A DNA stretch of 64,000 nt from contig JAGYVD010000004.1 in NCBI GenBank assembly GCA_021209875.1, forward strand, positions 1,240,001 to 1,304,000, read 5' to 3'. The position numbers and the translations under genes were made by a program. Source of the DNA: Rosellinia necatrix (lineage: Eukaryota > Ascomycota > Sordariomycetes > Xylariales > Xylariaceae). This document shows, one piece after another, positions 29,601 to 42,025 of this stretch. The notes below the pieces were generated by a model that was not told the origin of the DNA, did not search any database, and saw only the letters and a program-made list of their open reading frames with translations. Positions within the stretch are counted from its first letter, which is position 1; each line of letters starts with the position of its first letter.

Positions 29601-30536
29601 TTTTTTTTTTTATATTTTATTTAAAATAATTAATAATTATTTTAACGCTAGTTAATTTATAAATATTTAGTTAAATAATAATTAAGTTATAAAAATATTA
29701 AATTAAATAAATGTTTTTTTTATTACTAGCTTTTTATTATATACGTTGTTTTTTTTTTATTATATTTTTTTTTATAACTAATAGCTGCATAGTTTTATTT
29801 TTTAAATCTAAGCTTTATTTTATTATTTAAGCTAGATTAATTATTATAGTTTATATTTTTTTTATAATTTTGTTTATTTATTATTTTATAAAAAAAATAA
29901 AAATTATATATTAATTAAAACCTAGTTTTTAAAAAATTTTAGTTTTTTTATTTTTTAAAAAATATTATTAACTTTGCTTTTTAATTTATTATTTTTAATA
30001 ATTGTTTATTTTTAATTTAAATTTTAAATATTTTATAGTTTTTATATTTTTATTTAACTTAATATTTAGCTGTTTTTATTTTAAAATATTATTTTAAGCA
30101 TAAGTTTGTTTTTTATTTATAATTATAAGCAAGCTTAATAAATTAATATAATAAACTATAATATAAAATAAAATAATAAAATAAATATTTATAACGTTTA
30201 TATTATTGCTAGCTAAAATATAAAAATATAATATTAAGCGTACTGCTGTTATAATTACGCTTCCGCAAAATTTTCTCCAACGTTTTTAATTAACCGCGGT
30301 TGTTTAAACAATTTTTAAATTTTAATATAAATCGCTAGTTAAAATAATTTTAGCTTTAACAAAAACATATAATATAAAAAAAAATAAGCTGTAGCTTTAG
30401 CTTGTTTAATTAAAATAGCGCAAACGTTTTTACAGATCGTAAAATTTATTGTTTAAAAATGCTTTTGTTTTTATTAAAATAAAAAATAAAATAGTTAAGT
30501 TTAATCTTTATAAAAAACGTTATAAAAATATTAATT

Positions 30537-30737
30537 TAAAAATGCACTATAAAAAAATAAAATATATTATAAAAAATAAAAATCTAATTATTTTAATTTA
30601 ACTTGTAGATCTAGCTAAATATATAAGCTAAGGCCCACTTATTAGGGCTAGTCCTAAATAATAAAATACGTAGCTTTACCATGCTACAGGTAGGGCTATA
30701 GCGCTTATATAAGCGACTCCCCCGTTGGCGCGTATCA
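30537..30737 (-). repeat. L2-B LTR (right), about 201 bp
   Basis: The end at GCGCGTATCA (30737) is exact. The other edge is RIPed to an A-run and lacks one base, so it is placed within a base or two. The central box GCGCTTATATAAGCG is intact. Confidence 0.8.
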
Positions 30738-30903
30738 CATTAATACTACGTAGTATTTATATATTTATTTTTTTAGATTAAAAAGCGATTTTATATTAAG
30801 TTTTTTAAGTTATATATTAAGTTTATATTTATATAAATCTTAAATTTTTTTATTAGCTGTAATAAATTTTTTATAATATTAATAATATCTTAAACATACT
30901 ATT

Positions 30904-30941
30904 TGTTAGAACTATGGCAATTAGTTATAATTATTCACAGC
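30904..30941 (+). repeat. L3-1 5' LTR, first 38 bp
   Basis: TGTTAGAACTATGGCAATTA... up to CACAGC, where R4-2 enters. The remainder of this LTR is 41750-42025. Confidence 0.85.
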
Positions 30942-31128
30942 TGTAAAGCTATCTCTAGGAGGAACCATCTCCTGTCAGAAACCTTCCTTCGGGAAGCTTG
31001 CTTTTAAAAAGCTTTCCTCGGTAAAACCTTCCTTTCTGAAAGCTTTTTAAAATTGCTATATATTAATTATTTAAAGATAAATAGTTAAATTAAATCTTTA
31101 TCTTTTTTTAACTATTTAATGCTTACTA
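30942..31128 (+). repeat. R4-2 5' LTR, 187 bp
   Basis: TGTAAAGCTATCTCTAGG...TGCTTACTA. The first 110 bases are nearly free of RIP and contain palindromic CTTCC-TTC-GGGAAG and related AAGCTT units. Confidence 0.9.
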
Positions 31129-34100
31129 TATAATAACTAGCGACTTTGATCGATTTTTTCTTTTTTTTTTTTTTTATATAGAACGGTCAGCTTTTCGGCA
31201 GACTTGTTTTTTTTAGATACATTCTGTTTAATTTAGTTAAAAATACGTTTTTTTTGCTAAGCTTGATTTTTAGCTGCTTTCTCTTTTTTTTTATATTAAA
31301 ATACTCGTTTTTTTTATTTTAACAAACTTTAGCTTTTTTTTTTTTTTTTAAGTTATCGCGTTATTATTAAATTTTTATAGTTTATTATTAATAAACTTTT
31401 ATCATTATTATTAATAAACTTTTATAGTTATTAATATTAACGCGTTATCTGCAAAACTTTTAATAAAACTTTATAATTTAAATATAAACACGTAATTTAA
31501 AAACAATATATAATCTAAAAATATTTTTTATTTACAACATCTGCTTTTATTTTGCTGTAATAGCAGCTTATTTTTTTTTTATAGTTTTATTTTTTATTAA
31601 TAAAAGCTTTTTAGTTTTATAAATCTATTAAAATTAGCAGAATATTATTTTTGCTGTTAAATAGCCGCTTTTTTTTAAAACAACTATATAATACTTTAAA
31701 TTTAAAAAATAAACTAGTTATTATTTACTAAAATTCTAAACTTTAATTTTAAACTTAATAAGTCTTTAAAACTTTTACTATTTTTTTTTAAAAAAAAAAA
31801 TATAATAAAATTTAAAAATATTTAACTTAAGCTATACTTAAAAAATAAATAATTAATATATATAATGCTTAATAAGCTATAAATAAAACTAACGAGTTTA
31901 TTTTATCGGAAGCAGTTATATATAAACTTTTTATTCTGTTGTTTAAATAAATTTATTTAAACTTATTTTTTTTAAACTTTAAAGTTAAAACTATTTTTAC
32001 GCTAAAAGTATTAAAAAATATAGCATTATAAAGCTTAAAAAAACAGACTTTTTTTTTGTTTATATTTTTATTATTTTTATTACCCGACCTGCTTTTATTA
32101 CTACTTTTACTTCTACTACTTTTAAACCTGCTTTTTTAAACATTATTTAATAAAAATTTCTAGCGTTATATAATAAAAATAGCTATAGCAATATAAGTTT
32201 TTATATAAAATAACAACGTTAAAAGCATAATAAACAATATATTTAAAACAGCTAATATTATTTTTAAATAACTAGCTTTTATATTAAATAATAATTAAAT
32301 ATAAAAAATTTATTTAATTAAATATTTTTATTTTAATTTATTAAACACTTTTAGTACAGGCGACTATATTATAGTTAAAAAAAATACTTATTAAAAAAAT
32401 GTTTATTTTTTTGCAGCTTTAATAAAACAAAATGCTTTAAACTTTATTAAAGCAAAAATACTACAAAATAACCTTTTTTAGCTATTTGAAAACAACGCTT
32501 AGCTTTAATATATAAATATACTAAATAATTTTATTAAAATAACAATAAGCGCTAGTTTTAAATATATATTAAATAAACTTAAGATAAAATATCGCAAAAA
32601 TATTATAAACACTATTAAACAAACGTTTATTTATTTTTATAATAAGCAGCTAATATTATAAAAAATATTAATTTAAATATAACTTATATTTATAATTAAA
32701 AGCTATTAAAACTTAGGTTTTATTTTAAACATATAGTTCTATAATTATATATAAAACTAGTTTTATTTAAACTTGCAACAGCTATATAAAAAATTAATAA
32801 TATTTACCAGCTTAAACTAGTTTTTTAACTACGTTAAAAAAAAAAAAAAGCATATAAAACTATATTGCTGCATTATAATAAAAAAAAAACAACTTTTTTT
32901 TTTTACACAACTTTTTTATTTTCCCCCTGTTATTAAAACTATTATTTCTTTAGCATAAAAATTAATAAACAATACTTTTTTTAATTAAAAAAAAAATTAA
33001 TAAAACAGCAACTTTATAACGTAATATAATTATAAAAACTATAAAAAAACTTATAAAAGCTAAAAACATTTTTAAAACTATAATAATATATAAAACTATA
33101 ATAAATTCTAAACATATAATAAAATCTTTTTTATAATAACTTTAAAAATAAAACTTATACGTTAAATATAAAACGTTATATTATTTATAAAAAACATAAA
33201 AAAAATTATAATAAACAAAAGCGTAAAACTTATTATTAAACGTAAAAACTATTTAAACAGATATTCTATAAATAAGTTCGACTATAACAGATTTTAAAAA
33301 AGTTACGTTAATATTAATAATAAAATATTATTATTTATTAATAACAGTTAATTAAAAGCTTAAAAACAGAACTTATTACAATATAAATATATTATAATAA
33401 AAAAATTAAAAAAAAAAAAAAGAACTTTTATTAAATATTCTAATAAAAAACTAAAAAAATAATACTACTTATTTAATTTTTTTAACGTGAACTTATTAAA
33501 TGTTTAGCAAAAAACTAAATATTATATAATATTATTATTATAATATATAATTTTAAATAAAACTGCTTTTTTGTTTATATAAATAAAAAACAATATATAA
33601 TATAAAAACTATTGTTGTAATTATTAAAAATAATTAATTTAAGCTAAATAAAACAAAAGCTTTTTAGCTAATAAAATATTTAATATAATATATATAATAT
33701 TAAACAGTATTTTATATAATAAAAACAGCATTTAATAAAATATATATATTTTTAATTATAAGTTATAGTTAATAATATAAATAAAACTACTACAGTATAT
33801 TTTAACACTAGCTGTTCTATAGTAATAATAGTATAAAACTAGCTAAACTAATTTATATTATATATAAAAAAATATAGTTTAAATCGTTAATAACAGTAAA
33901 TAAAATTAAAAGCTTAATTATTTTTGCAAAAAAAACCTAATTTTAGCTAAATATTGCTAAAAAAATAAACTATATATTTAAATTAAAAGTTTTTAAATTA
34001 AAGCTTAGATTATAAATAAATTAAAGCTAAACTTATTATTAAAAACAGATTTTATAAATATAAATAAAGCTATTATTAATTTTTATAAAATTAGTTATAT

Positions 34101-34659
34101 TTAAAAGCTATAATAATATTATTATGCTTATAAAATCAGTATTAAAAACAGCTAATAAAACAACATGTTATAATAACAGCTAATATTATAATATTATTAT
34201 ATATTATAACTATAATATTAATTGTTTATATTAATTTTTATAATAAAATAATAATAATTTTATTAAAATTATATATTTATATTAATAATTATAAAAGCAC
34301 TAGAAACAATAATATTTTTATAAGCTTAAAAGCTGTTTTTTATTAACTAAACTTATTAAAATATTATTATATAGCAAAAACGTAAATAAATATAATATTA
34401 GATTATTAAAATAATAATTATATATATATTATATAAAAAAACAAACTTAGTAGCAGCTGTATTAACGTTAAAAAAATTTATAAATAACTTTTATATATTA
34501 TAAAAGTTTAACATGTTTAAAAAGCTTTTATTTTATTTAAAACAATTAAATAGTTTAACGATAATATTTAAAATATAATAAAATATACTAAGTTTAATAT
34601 ATTTAAAAAGCTATTTTTTAAAACATAAAAGCTTAAGTTAATACTTTATATAAAAACTA

Positions 34660-37600
34660 AAGACGGGGTATATATATATGCTTTAAATAATATATTTGCA
34701 ATAAAGCTAAAAATATTTTTAAAAAAACATAAAATCTGGCAGACAAAAAGCATTATTAAAATAAACAAAAATAATATAATATAAATAAACTTAGTCGATA
34801 AATAATAAAATCAAATTCTTAATATAGCAAAACTATATATATTAAAAATTAAAAATTAAAAAATTATAAATAAATAATTTAAATCTATATATTAGAACAG
34901 TAAACTTGATTTTATTAAACAACTAATACTATTTAAATGCCTGATATTTATTATATAACGCTATATAAATAATAAAAAAAAAAAATCAAGTAGTAGTGGA
35001 CCTCCGATCGTTAAACAAAATTATTATATTTAACGCTTATTTATTGCTAATATAAAAAGCTATTATAGCTAGACTTAAAAAATATTAATATATTATAATA
35101 GTTAATTGTTTTAAATTTTTTTATTAACTGCTAATAAAGCCACGCTATTAAAGCAAAATAGTTATTATTTTTTTAAAAAGTTTTTATATATTTAAAATTA
35201 TATTAATAAAATTTAAAAATAGCTCAGGCTATATTTAATAATTTATAAACAATATTTTTATATTATACAGCTGATTTATAGCCAGATATATTAATAATGT
35301 TATTATATTTTTAAAACTATTAATAAATATTATAAACATATTAAAAAATCTTTTAAATGTTTAATAATATTAATTTTAGTTTAAAACTAATAAAGTTTTT
35401 TATAGCATATTTTATAATAAAACTATTAAGTTTTTTAATAAATAGCTTTAGTTTTATAATTATTAATAATTAAGTTAAAGCTATTTAAAAACTTAAACTA
35501 TTAATAATTTTTACAGACTTAAAAATATATATTAAAATAATAGAATTTTTACAAAAGTTTATTTTATAGTGCTAATAAAAGCTTTTATTATTATAAAAAA
35601 AAAAAACAAAACTATTAATAAAAGCTAGAACAGTAAAAACTATTTTTAAAACAATTTTAGCACAACAGCGTTAAACAGCAAAAATTATATTTAAATTAAC
35701 TAACTTAAAAATTTAAAGCTTTAAAATTATTTAAAACCAGCTTATAAATATAAGCTATTTTAAACACTAGAACTATAAAAAACAGTTTTTTATTAAATTT
35801 AATGCTTTTTATAAGCAAAAATATAAAATAATAGCTTTTTATTTAAGCTTTATATAAAATAATAAAAAGATTTTTATTAATAATATTAAACTTATTTTAT
35901 TTTTAAGCAAAACTTTTACGCGACAAAAATAATTTATTAATTTATTAAATCAGAAATATTTATGTTAGTTTAAACATATTGTTAATTATAAGCATAAATA
36001 TAATTTTATATATTATTAATAATAGTATTAATAAACTATTTTATTATATAAAGCATTATAAAATAAATAAGCTTAAAATTAGTTAATATTTTAAAATTAA
36101 ATATTAAGTTAATAACAGCATTTATATATTTATTTTAATTTTAGTTAGATATTTGCTATATATTAAATCGATTTAATCTAGTGTTAAACGCTTTTTTAAG
36201 ATTATTAACAGCTTATAACGCCGACGATACTATTATTTAAAATAATAAAAACTAAAGAACTTTTAAAAATATTACTAAAGATTTTGGTTATATTGCAGCT
36301 ATAGAAATTAAAATAAATAATATTTAAAAAAAAAAAGCTTATTTAAAGCTATAAAAAAAACCCCTGCTTTATTAAAATAATAGAAAAAATAAGCAAATAA
36401 CGTAAAAAATAACTGCAGCAAATATATAATTATTTAAAAAATTAGTTTTTATTATAGCCGGCTATTAGTTTGTTTTTATATAAAATTTAAAATAAATTAT
36501 TTTAAGCAATAAATATTTAAAGCAAAATAAAGTTATATATTTCAGCTAATTATTAATAACAGCTGTTATAAATAATATATAATAAAAATATTATTTTAGT
36601 TTTTAAAAATATATTATAAACTATAAAATTTATTATTTATAAGCTTTTAAAATAAATTCCTAAATATATTTAATATTGTTTTTAATATTTTAAATATATA
36701 ATTAATCAGTAAAAACTATTAAAAAATTAAAGCTTATTATAAAACTACTACAGCTATACTACACTATTATAATAAATTTTATTGTTAGTTTACTAAAAGT
36801 TTTAGCAGTAAACATTTTTTAGAAAATAAAAAGTTATACAGCTTATAATACTTTTATGCCGGTTACTTATAAATTTTTTAAAAAAATACTATTAATATTT
36901 AAAAACGCTATATATAAAACTAAAAAATAAACAGAAGTTTTTATATTTATATTATTATTATATAACTAAAACATGCTAGTAAAAATTATTTTAAATAAAA
37001 ATTTAAAATTTATATTTAAATTTTAATAAACTTTATAAACTAAAATAAATATATTGCTAAAAATAACAACAAGTTATTATTTTTAAACCGATAATTAAAA
37101 CAAAAACATAATTAAAATATTAAAATTATTATTTATTATTATATTATATTTTTAAAACGTTATAAATAAATATTATTTTAATATTACAATATAATTTTAA
37201 TAATATTAAATCAGTAGTAATAAAAAAATCTTAACAAAATAATATTAAGCTTTAAACTATAAAATTCTTTATTAATTATAAAAATATTTTATAAATTAAT
37301 TAATTTTAATCTTTACTACTAATTATATTAAAAAATATAAAAATAATAATTTAATTTATAGCAGCTAATACAAAAATCTGTTATAATATTAAACATAATT
37401 TAATCTAATTTTAAATAAATAAAAAATTTTTTATATTTATATAAAAAATATTACCTGCTTAAAAAACCCCCGCGAAAATAATTATAATAACAGACAAAAT
37501 TATTTATTATACTATAGAAAATAAATAAGCTAGCATATAAATTAAACTTTTTTAAATATTAACATATATATTAAGTTATATCTATTATACACTTGTTTTT

Positions 37601-37935
37601 AGCGCCGTTAAAACTAGACTTTTTTAATTAAAAAAAAAAACGTCTTAAGCATATATATATTAAAAAAAACACAGACGATTTTATTTTTTATAAAATTAAA
37701 ACTATATTAGCTTAACAGATTAATAAAGCTAGCAGACACTTAATACTAGAATACCTTGTTTAATAAAAAAAATATAAAGCTTTATATAACAAATAGTATT
37801 TTAAAATATTATTTATATAAAACGCCGCTGAACTAATAAAAGCTTTTAATAAAAAAAAGCCGGTTACTTTTAAAAAAATACGTGTTAAACGCGTTAAAAA
37901 AGCAAGACTTACAGCAGAAATAACAGGCAATTAAC
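34660..37935 (+). pseudogene. Decayed Gypsy/chromovirus pol of R4-2
   Basis: Reading from 34660 gives VYIYALNNIFAIKLKIFL, INLVDKQQ and then KNQVVVDLRSLNKI. This is the order of fungal Gypsy RTs with 'TY.LN..F..KLE.FL', 'VPLV..WQ.Q' and 'RKGRVVVDLR.LN'. The palm continues with IIIVNCFKFFYQ ('ISVVDC.SFFYQW'), NSSGYIQQFINN ('NSPAYVQR.ID') and YINNVIIF ('YVDDIVIF'). RNase H shows ...NSINKLFYYIKH ('STDKLNLRLVRA'). The chromodomain reads FYKIKTILA, NKASRHLILEYLV and NAAELIKAF. Stops replace Gln, Arg and Trp. This is a fossil with no function. 'Q' here marks a stop expected from CAA/CAG. Confidence 0.75.
37685..37850 (+). pseudogene. Chromodomain remnant of R4-2
   Basis: The pattern [YF]-x-[IV]-x-x-I-L-A, then R-x-x-x-K/R-A-G-R, EYLV-x-W-K-x-Y and N-A-A-E-L-I is recognisable as FYKIKTILA, NKASRHL, EYLV and NAAELIKAF. 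Aromatic positions are partly kept. It lies just before the pol end, as in chromoviruses, where it targets integration to methylated histone. The mirrored R4-1 copy is near 5480-5650 on the minus strand. Confidence 0.65.
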
Positions 37936-37999
37936 AACAAGTAAAAATTATTTTAACTATTAATATATAAATACTATTGCGCGCAGTTTATAATTTATA

Positions 38000-40900
38000 A
38001 TAAACATATTTAACCTGTTTATTTAAGTTGTTTATTTAGCTTATTTTATTTAATATATATAATAGCAATTATTTATTTACTCTGTTTTTTTTTAAACATA
38101 TAATATATTACACGTAAAACTTTTTTATATAAAGCTTTTTTTTTTTTACTTATTAAAACTTTTACTTTTTATTAACGCACACTATTTTATTTATTATTTA
38201 ACATTTTAGTTTATTATTATTTTATAAACATATTATAGTTTATATTATAATTTATTATTTTTTATAAATATATTATTTATATATTTTTTTATTTAAAATA
38301 ACATCTATAAAAATAATCTGCCGGCTTACTGCTAACTAAGATTAAATTGTTGCTTTTAATAATAATTTAAATAACAACTAAATTAATAAGCTTATTTAAA
38401 AAAATCTTAAAACTTATATTTTATTACAGTAGTTAAATTAAAATAATAATTATAACGCCCGATTTTTTTTATATACTGCTTATAAATATAATTAGCAAAA
38501 ATATTATAAATTAATTATTAATAAAATATTAGCCCAGGTTTTTATTTATTTATAATTAACGCGAAATTAAAAAAGTAATTATAAAAAACCGGCTAACTTA
38601 AATAAATAATGCTTTATTAGTTGCAGGTTTACCGACTTTTAAAAATATTAAAAATATATTTTTAAATAATATTTAATTTAAAACAATATTAATAATAACC
38701 GCGTTATTACTAATCTAGCTATAATAACGTTATATTAACAACTTTTTAAATTTAAACTATATTTTAAAATTAAAAACAGCTTAAAAAATAATAAAACAAA
38801 AATTAAAAAATAATTATATAATTACTAAAAACTATTTTAATATTTTAATTATAAAAATATAAAAGCTTTTAAAATTTTTAGCAGTATTAAATATAGTTTT
38901 AAAATATTTTTAATTAAATCGAACTTTATTAGTTTAAACAGGACTTAAATAGTTAATAATATTAAAAGCTTTTAATTAAAATTTTTCTTTAAATAAACTA
39001 TTTTTTAAATAACATAAACTTAATAAAAACACTATTGCTATTTTTACTATTTTTATTAAAGCAGTTAATAAAAATAAAAAAACTTTTAATAATAAAAATA
39101 TTTTAATAAAAAAACATTTTAATAAAAAAATATTTTAATAAAAAAACATCCCGATTATAAAATCGAAAATATTTTATAAGTTGTTAATAAAGCTATTATT
39201 TTTATAAACAATATTATCAATATTAAAAATATTTTAAAAAATAATAAAACTATCGTTATAAATATTTAAACAAAAAAAACCAATAAAAACGCTAAACGTT
39301 AAATTATATTTGCAAGCTAATAAAAACATTAGCGTAATTTAAATGCTGCGTTAATAATACTTTTTATATTAATAAAAATAATAGATTTTATAAATAACTA
39401 AAACAGCGATATAAAAAATAAAATCGATATTTTTTATTAAACAGTTATTATTTTTTATTAAACTTAAAATATATTTAAACAGCTAACTATTATTTAATAG
39501 TTTTAATTTATAAATAGCGTTATATAGACTTTTTTTAAACGGTTTTAAACTAATAGCGCTATTTAAATAACGTTTAAACAACTTTAAAACTTAAGCATTT
39601 AAATATTATTAATACAAAATTAAACTAAACAAGTTTAACAGCTAGAATTTTATAACGTAGTAATTAATATTATAAACCTTGCGTTATAGCTATAATAAAT
39701 ATTTTTAATATTAAAAAATTTATAAATATATTTTTAACGATATTATATATAAAAGCTAATATAAAGTTATATTCTAACGATTAAAAACTATTAACAATTA
39801 ATTAGCAATAGCTGTTAATATAACAGCAAATATTTAGCACAAAATAATAAAATAATTATATAAGTATTTTTAAAACTTAAAAAATAATATAACAGCGTTA
39901 ACTTTTTATTTTATTATAAAAAAGTTTTAAATTAAAAATAATTTAATAATATATTATAAAAGCTTTATAAATTTAATCGTTTTATTTAATTAAACTGTTT
40001 TAACAGATAAAATTAATAAAATAAAAGTTTATTAAATAATAAACTTAAAAACTTTTAAACACAATAATTAAAACTATTTAATTATTAATTATTAAAATTT
40101 TATTTTATATATTTAAATTATAAAGTTAAAAAAAAATATAAAATTATAATTATACCGCGCTAAACATTTTTTAAAATTAAAAATTATTAATTATAAAATT
40201 AATAAAGCTATTTAAATAAAACGCAAAAGGTTTTTAATAATTTTTGCGCTGCTACTAATTATTTAATTAAATATAGCATTAGTAATAATAATAACAGCAG
40301 TACAAACAATTATAATATTAATAGTATTAATTATAACAGCACTAATTATAACAGCACTAATTATAACGCTTATTTAAACAACAGCAGCAAAAAAAACCTT
40401 TTTAACTAAAAAAACATTTATTAATATAAAAATTATTTAAAAACAAATAATTATTAAAACAAGCTTAAATTTAAAAAAATTACTATTAAAAACAGCTAAT
40501 AAACGCTGTTAAATATAACAAATGCTTTTAAGCATAGCTTAGCTTTTTAAAACGCTAAAGCATAAAGTTTAAATAACGTTTAATATTTTTTTCTCGTTGT
40601 TTTTAATTTTTGCTTTATTATTAATAATTTTTTTTTTATTGCTAACGATTTTTTTTTGTTATTTTTTTAAAAATAATAACGTTGGTTTAATTTTATATTT
40701 TTATATTATTATTTTTTATATATTATAATAATTATTAATTATAACTTATTATTAATTTATTATTTCTGCTGTTTAGTTATTTTTTTATAATGTTAGTTTT
40801 ATGTTTTAAATATTTATTTTAATAGTTTTTATATTTAGTTTTATTTTGTTTTTAATAATTATTTATTTTAATTATTATTTTTTATAAAATAAAATCGTTA

Positions 40901-41556
40901 TAACAAGCAACTTATTAAACATTTATTAAATAACAAAGCTTTTATTAGCAATTTTTTTTTTTTTATTTTATTTTATTTTATTTGCTTTTGTTATTATTTC
41001 ATTAATTTTTATAAAACTTAAAAGCTTAGTTTTCGTCCGATAGCTTTATAAAATTTAAAAGCTTAGTTTTCGTCCGATAGCTTTATAAAACTTAAAAGCT
41101 TAGTTTAATTTTAAACTTAAATATTTTAATAGAACTTAAAAGCTTAGTTTTTGTTCTAGCTTTATAAAGCTTAAAAGCTTAATTTTTACAACTTTGCTAG
41201 CTTTTTTTTTTCGGCCCGACACTTTTTAAATCATTTTTAAACTTACACCGAATTATTTTCAGCCGCCGATTTTTTTTTTTTTTTTAGCAGCGACTCGCCG
41301 TTAACTTTTATTTTTTATATAGATTTTATAAAAACATTTTTTACAACGTAAATAATACTTTTTTTTTTTTTTAGTTTATTTTTTTTACGTCGCTTTTTTT
41401 ATAACGCATGCTTTTTTTTTTTTTTAGTTTATATTTTTAGCTGTTTTTACTTTTTTAATAATAATAATCGGCTATATTTTTTTTTTTTTTCGTTTTATTA
41501 TTTCGCCGGTTTTTTATAATTAATAAAATCGTTAATATTTTTGTATAAGAGGTAAT
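38000..41556 (+). other. R4-2 3' region with a possible second decayed ORF
   Basis: Between the chromodomain and the 3' LTR. From about 38580 to 40560 the plus strand is A-rich, as in coding parts of these elements. Its decayed translation is Gln/Asn-rich, ending in a CAA/CAG-like tract near 40270-40400 (repeated AACAGCACTAATTAT units). This resembles a Gag-like or poly-Gln ORF but no zinc knuckle is visible. From 40600 to 41550 the strand turns T-rich and holds a 37-bp tandem repeat. It may be an extra ORF, or an older insertion that the family inherited. I cannot tell which, as R4-1 lacks this part in the window. Confidence 0.4.
41008..41185. repeat. 37-bp tandem repeat in R4 3' region
   Basis: The unit starts CTTTATAAAACTTAAAAGCT and contains TTAGTTTTCGTCCGATAG. 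Two units run exactly 37 bp apart (41044 and 41081). A partial unit precedes them and two degenerate ones follow (41132-41185). The CGTCCG parts show little RIP. Confidence 0.85.
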
Positions 41557-41744
41557 TATAAAGCTATCTTTAAAAAAAACTATTTCTTGTTAAAAACTTT
41601 TTTTCAAGAAGCTTTTTTTTAAAAAGCTTTCCTTAGTAAAGCTTTTTTTTTTAAAAGCTTCTAAAAAATTGCTATACATTAGTTATTTAGAAATAAATAA
41701 TTAAATTAAATCCTTATCTCTCTCCAACTATCTAATGCCTATTA
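41557..41744 (+). repeat. R4-2 3' LTR, 188 bp
   Basis: TATAAAGCTATCTTTA...TGCCTATTA, the partner of 30942-31128. It is followed by TSD ACAGC and then the rest of the L3-1 LTR. The start TG is RIPed to TA. Confidence 0.9.
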
Positions 41745-41749
41745 ACAGC

Positions 41750-42025
41750 TGTTATATTTGCATATATTTTGTATAAGCATATAACGTATATATTACATAT
41801 ATATATATAGCGTGTATATTTTATACGTAAAACAAGCTGTGTTATCGCTGTTATTTTAATAAGTTGTATATTAACAGAATTTTTATATAAGATTTAAAAT
41901 AATGCTATATATAATAGTTATTTAAATAAAATTAAAAAAGCATAATAAATATTATATAATAAAAAGTAATGTTTTGTTTTATATGTAAATAATATATATA
42001 TTATATATATAAAGCTTATTTAATA
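41750..42025 (+). repeat. L3-1 5' LTR, remaining 276 bp
   Basis: Starts TGTTATATTTGCATA directly after the R4-2 TSD and ends TTTAATA. It aligns with 48948-49223. The total of 314 bp with the first part equals the intact 3' LTR. Confidence 0.85.

Larger units (their letters stand above)
23462..30737 (-). mobile_element. L2-B: full-length Ty1/Copia-like element nested in L2-A
   Basis: A 7276-bp element with LTRs at 23462-23666 and about 30537-30737 and a 5-bp TSD CATTA (23457-23461 and 30738-30742). L2-A sequence stops at CATTA on the left and resumes at ATACTACG on the right; the corresponding uninterrupted sequence within L2-B itself is at 28196-28230. L2-B has no nested insertion, so it is the reference for the family: 23700-24640 equals 12484-13335, 24645-28200 equals 19902-23461, 28216-28380 equals 30743-30903, and 28380-30530 equals 49229-51640. 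It is heavily RIPed with no ORF. Orientation (minus) is inferred from strand composition and the RT-like stretch near 27080-27360. Confidence 0.85.
30942..41744 (+). mobile_element. R4-2: full-length Ty3/Gypsy chromovirus inside the L3-1 LTR
   Basis: A 10803-bp element with LTRs at 30942-31128 and 41557-41744 and a 5-bp TSD ACAGC (30937-30941 and 41745-41749), inserted 38 bp into the 5' LTR of L3-1. Pol motifs on the plus strand: linker/RT start from about 34660, VVVDLRSLN at 34990, RT catalytic YVDD changed to YINN at 35287-35298, RNase H remnants to about 36200, integrase to about 37600 and a C-terminal chromodomain at 37685-37850. The 5' 3.5 kb (31129-34650) should hold gag and protease but shows no motif I can name. 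The final 3.6 kb between the chromodomain and the 3' LTR is unusually long (see findings). Confidence 0.85.

Noticed and set aside
36220..36245. A LINE-like ADD motif (YNADDTII) in R4-2
   Set aside because: The true RT with VVVDLRSLN and YINN lies 1 kb upstream and is of Gypsy type. This spot is past RNase H, and the R4-1 copy does not keep the motif.
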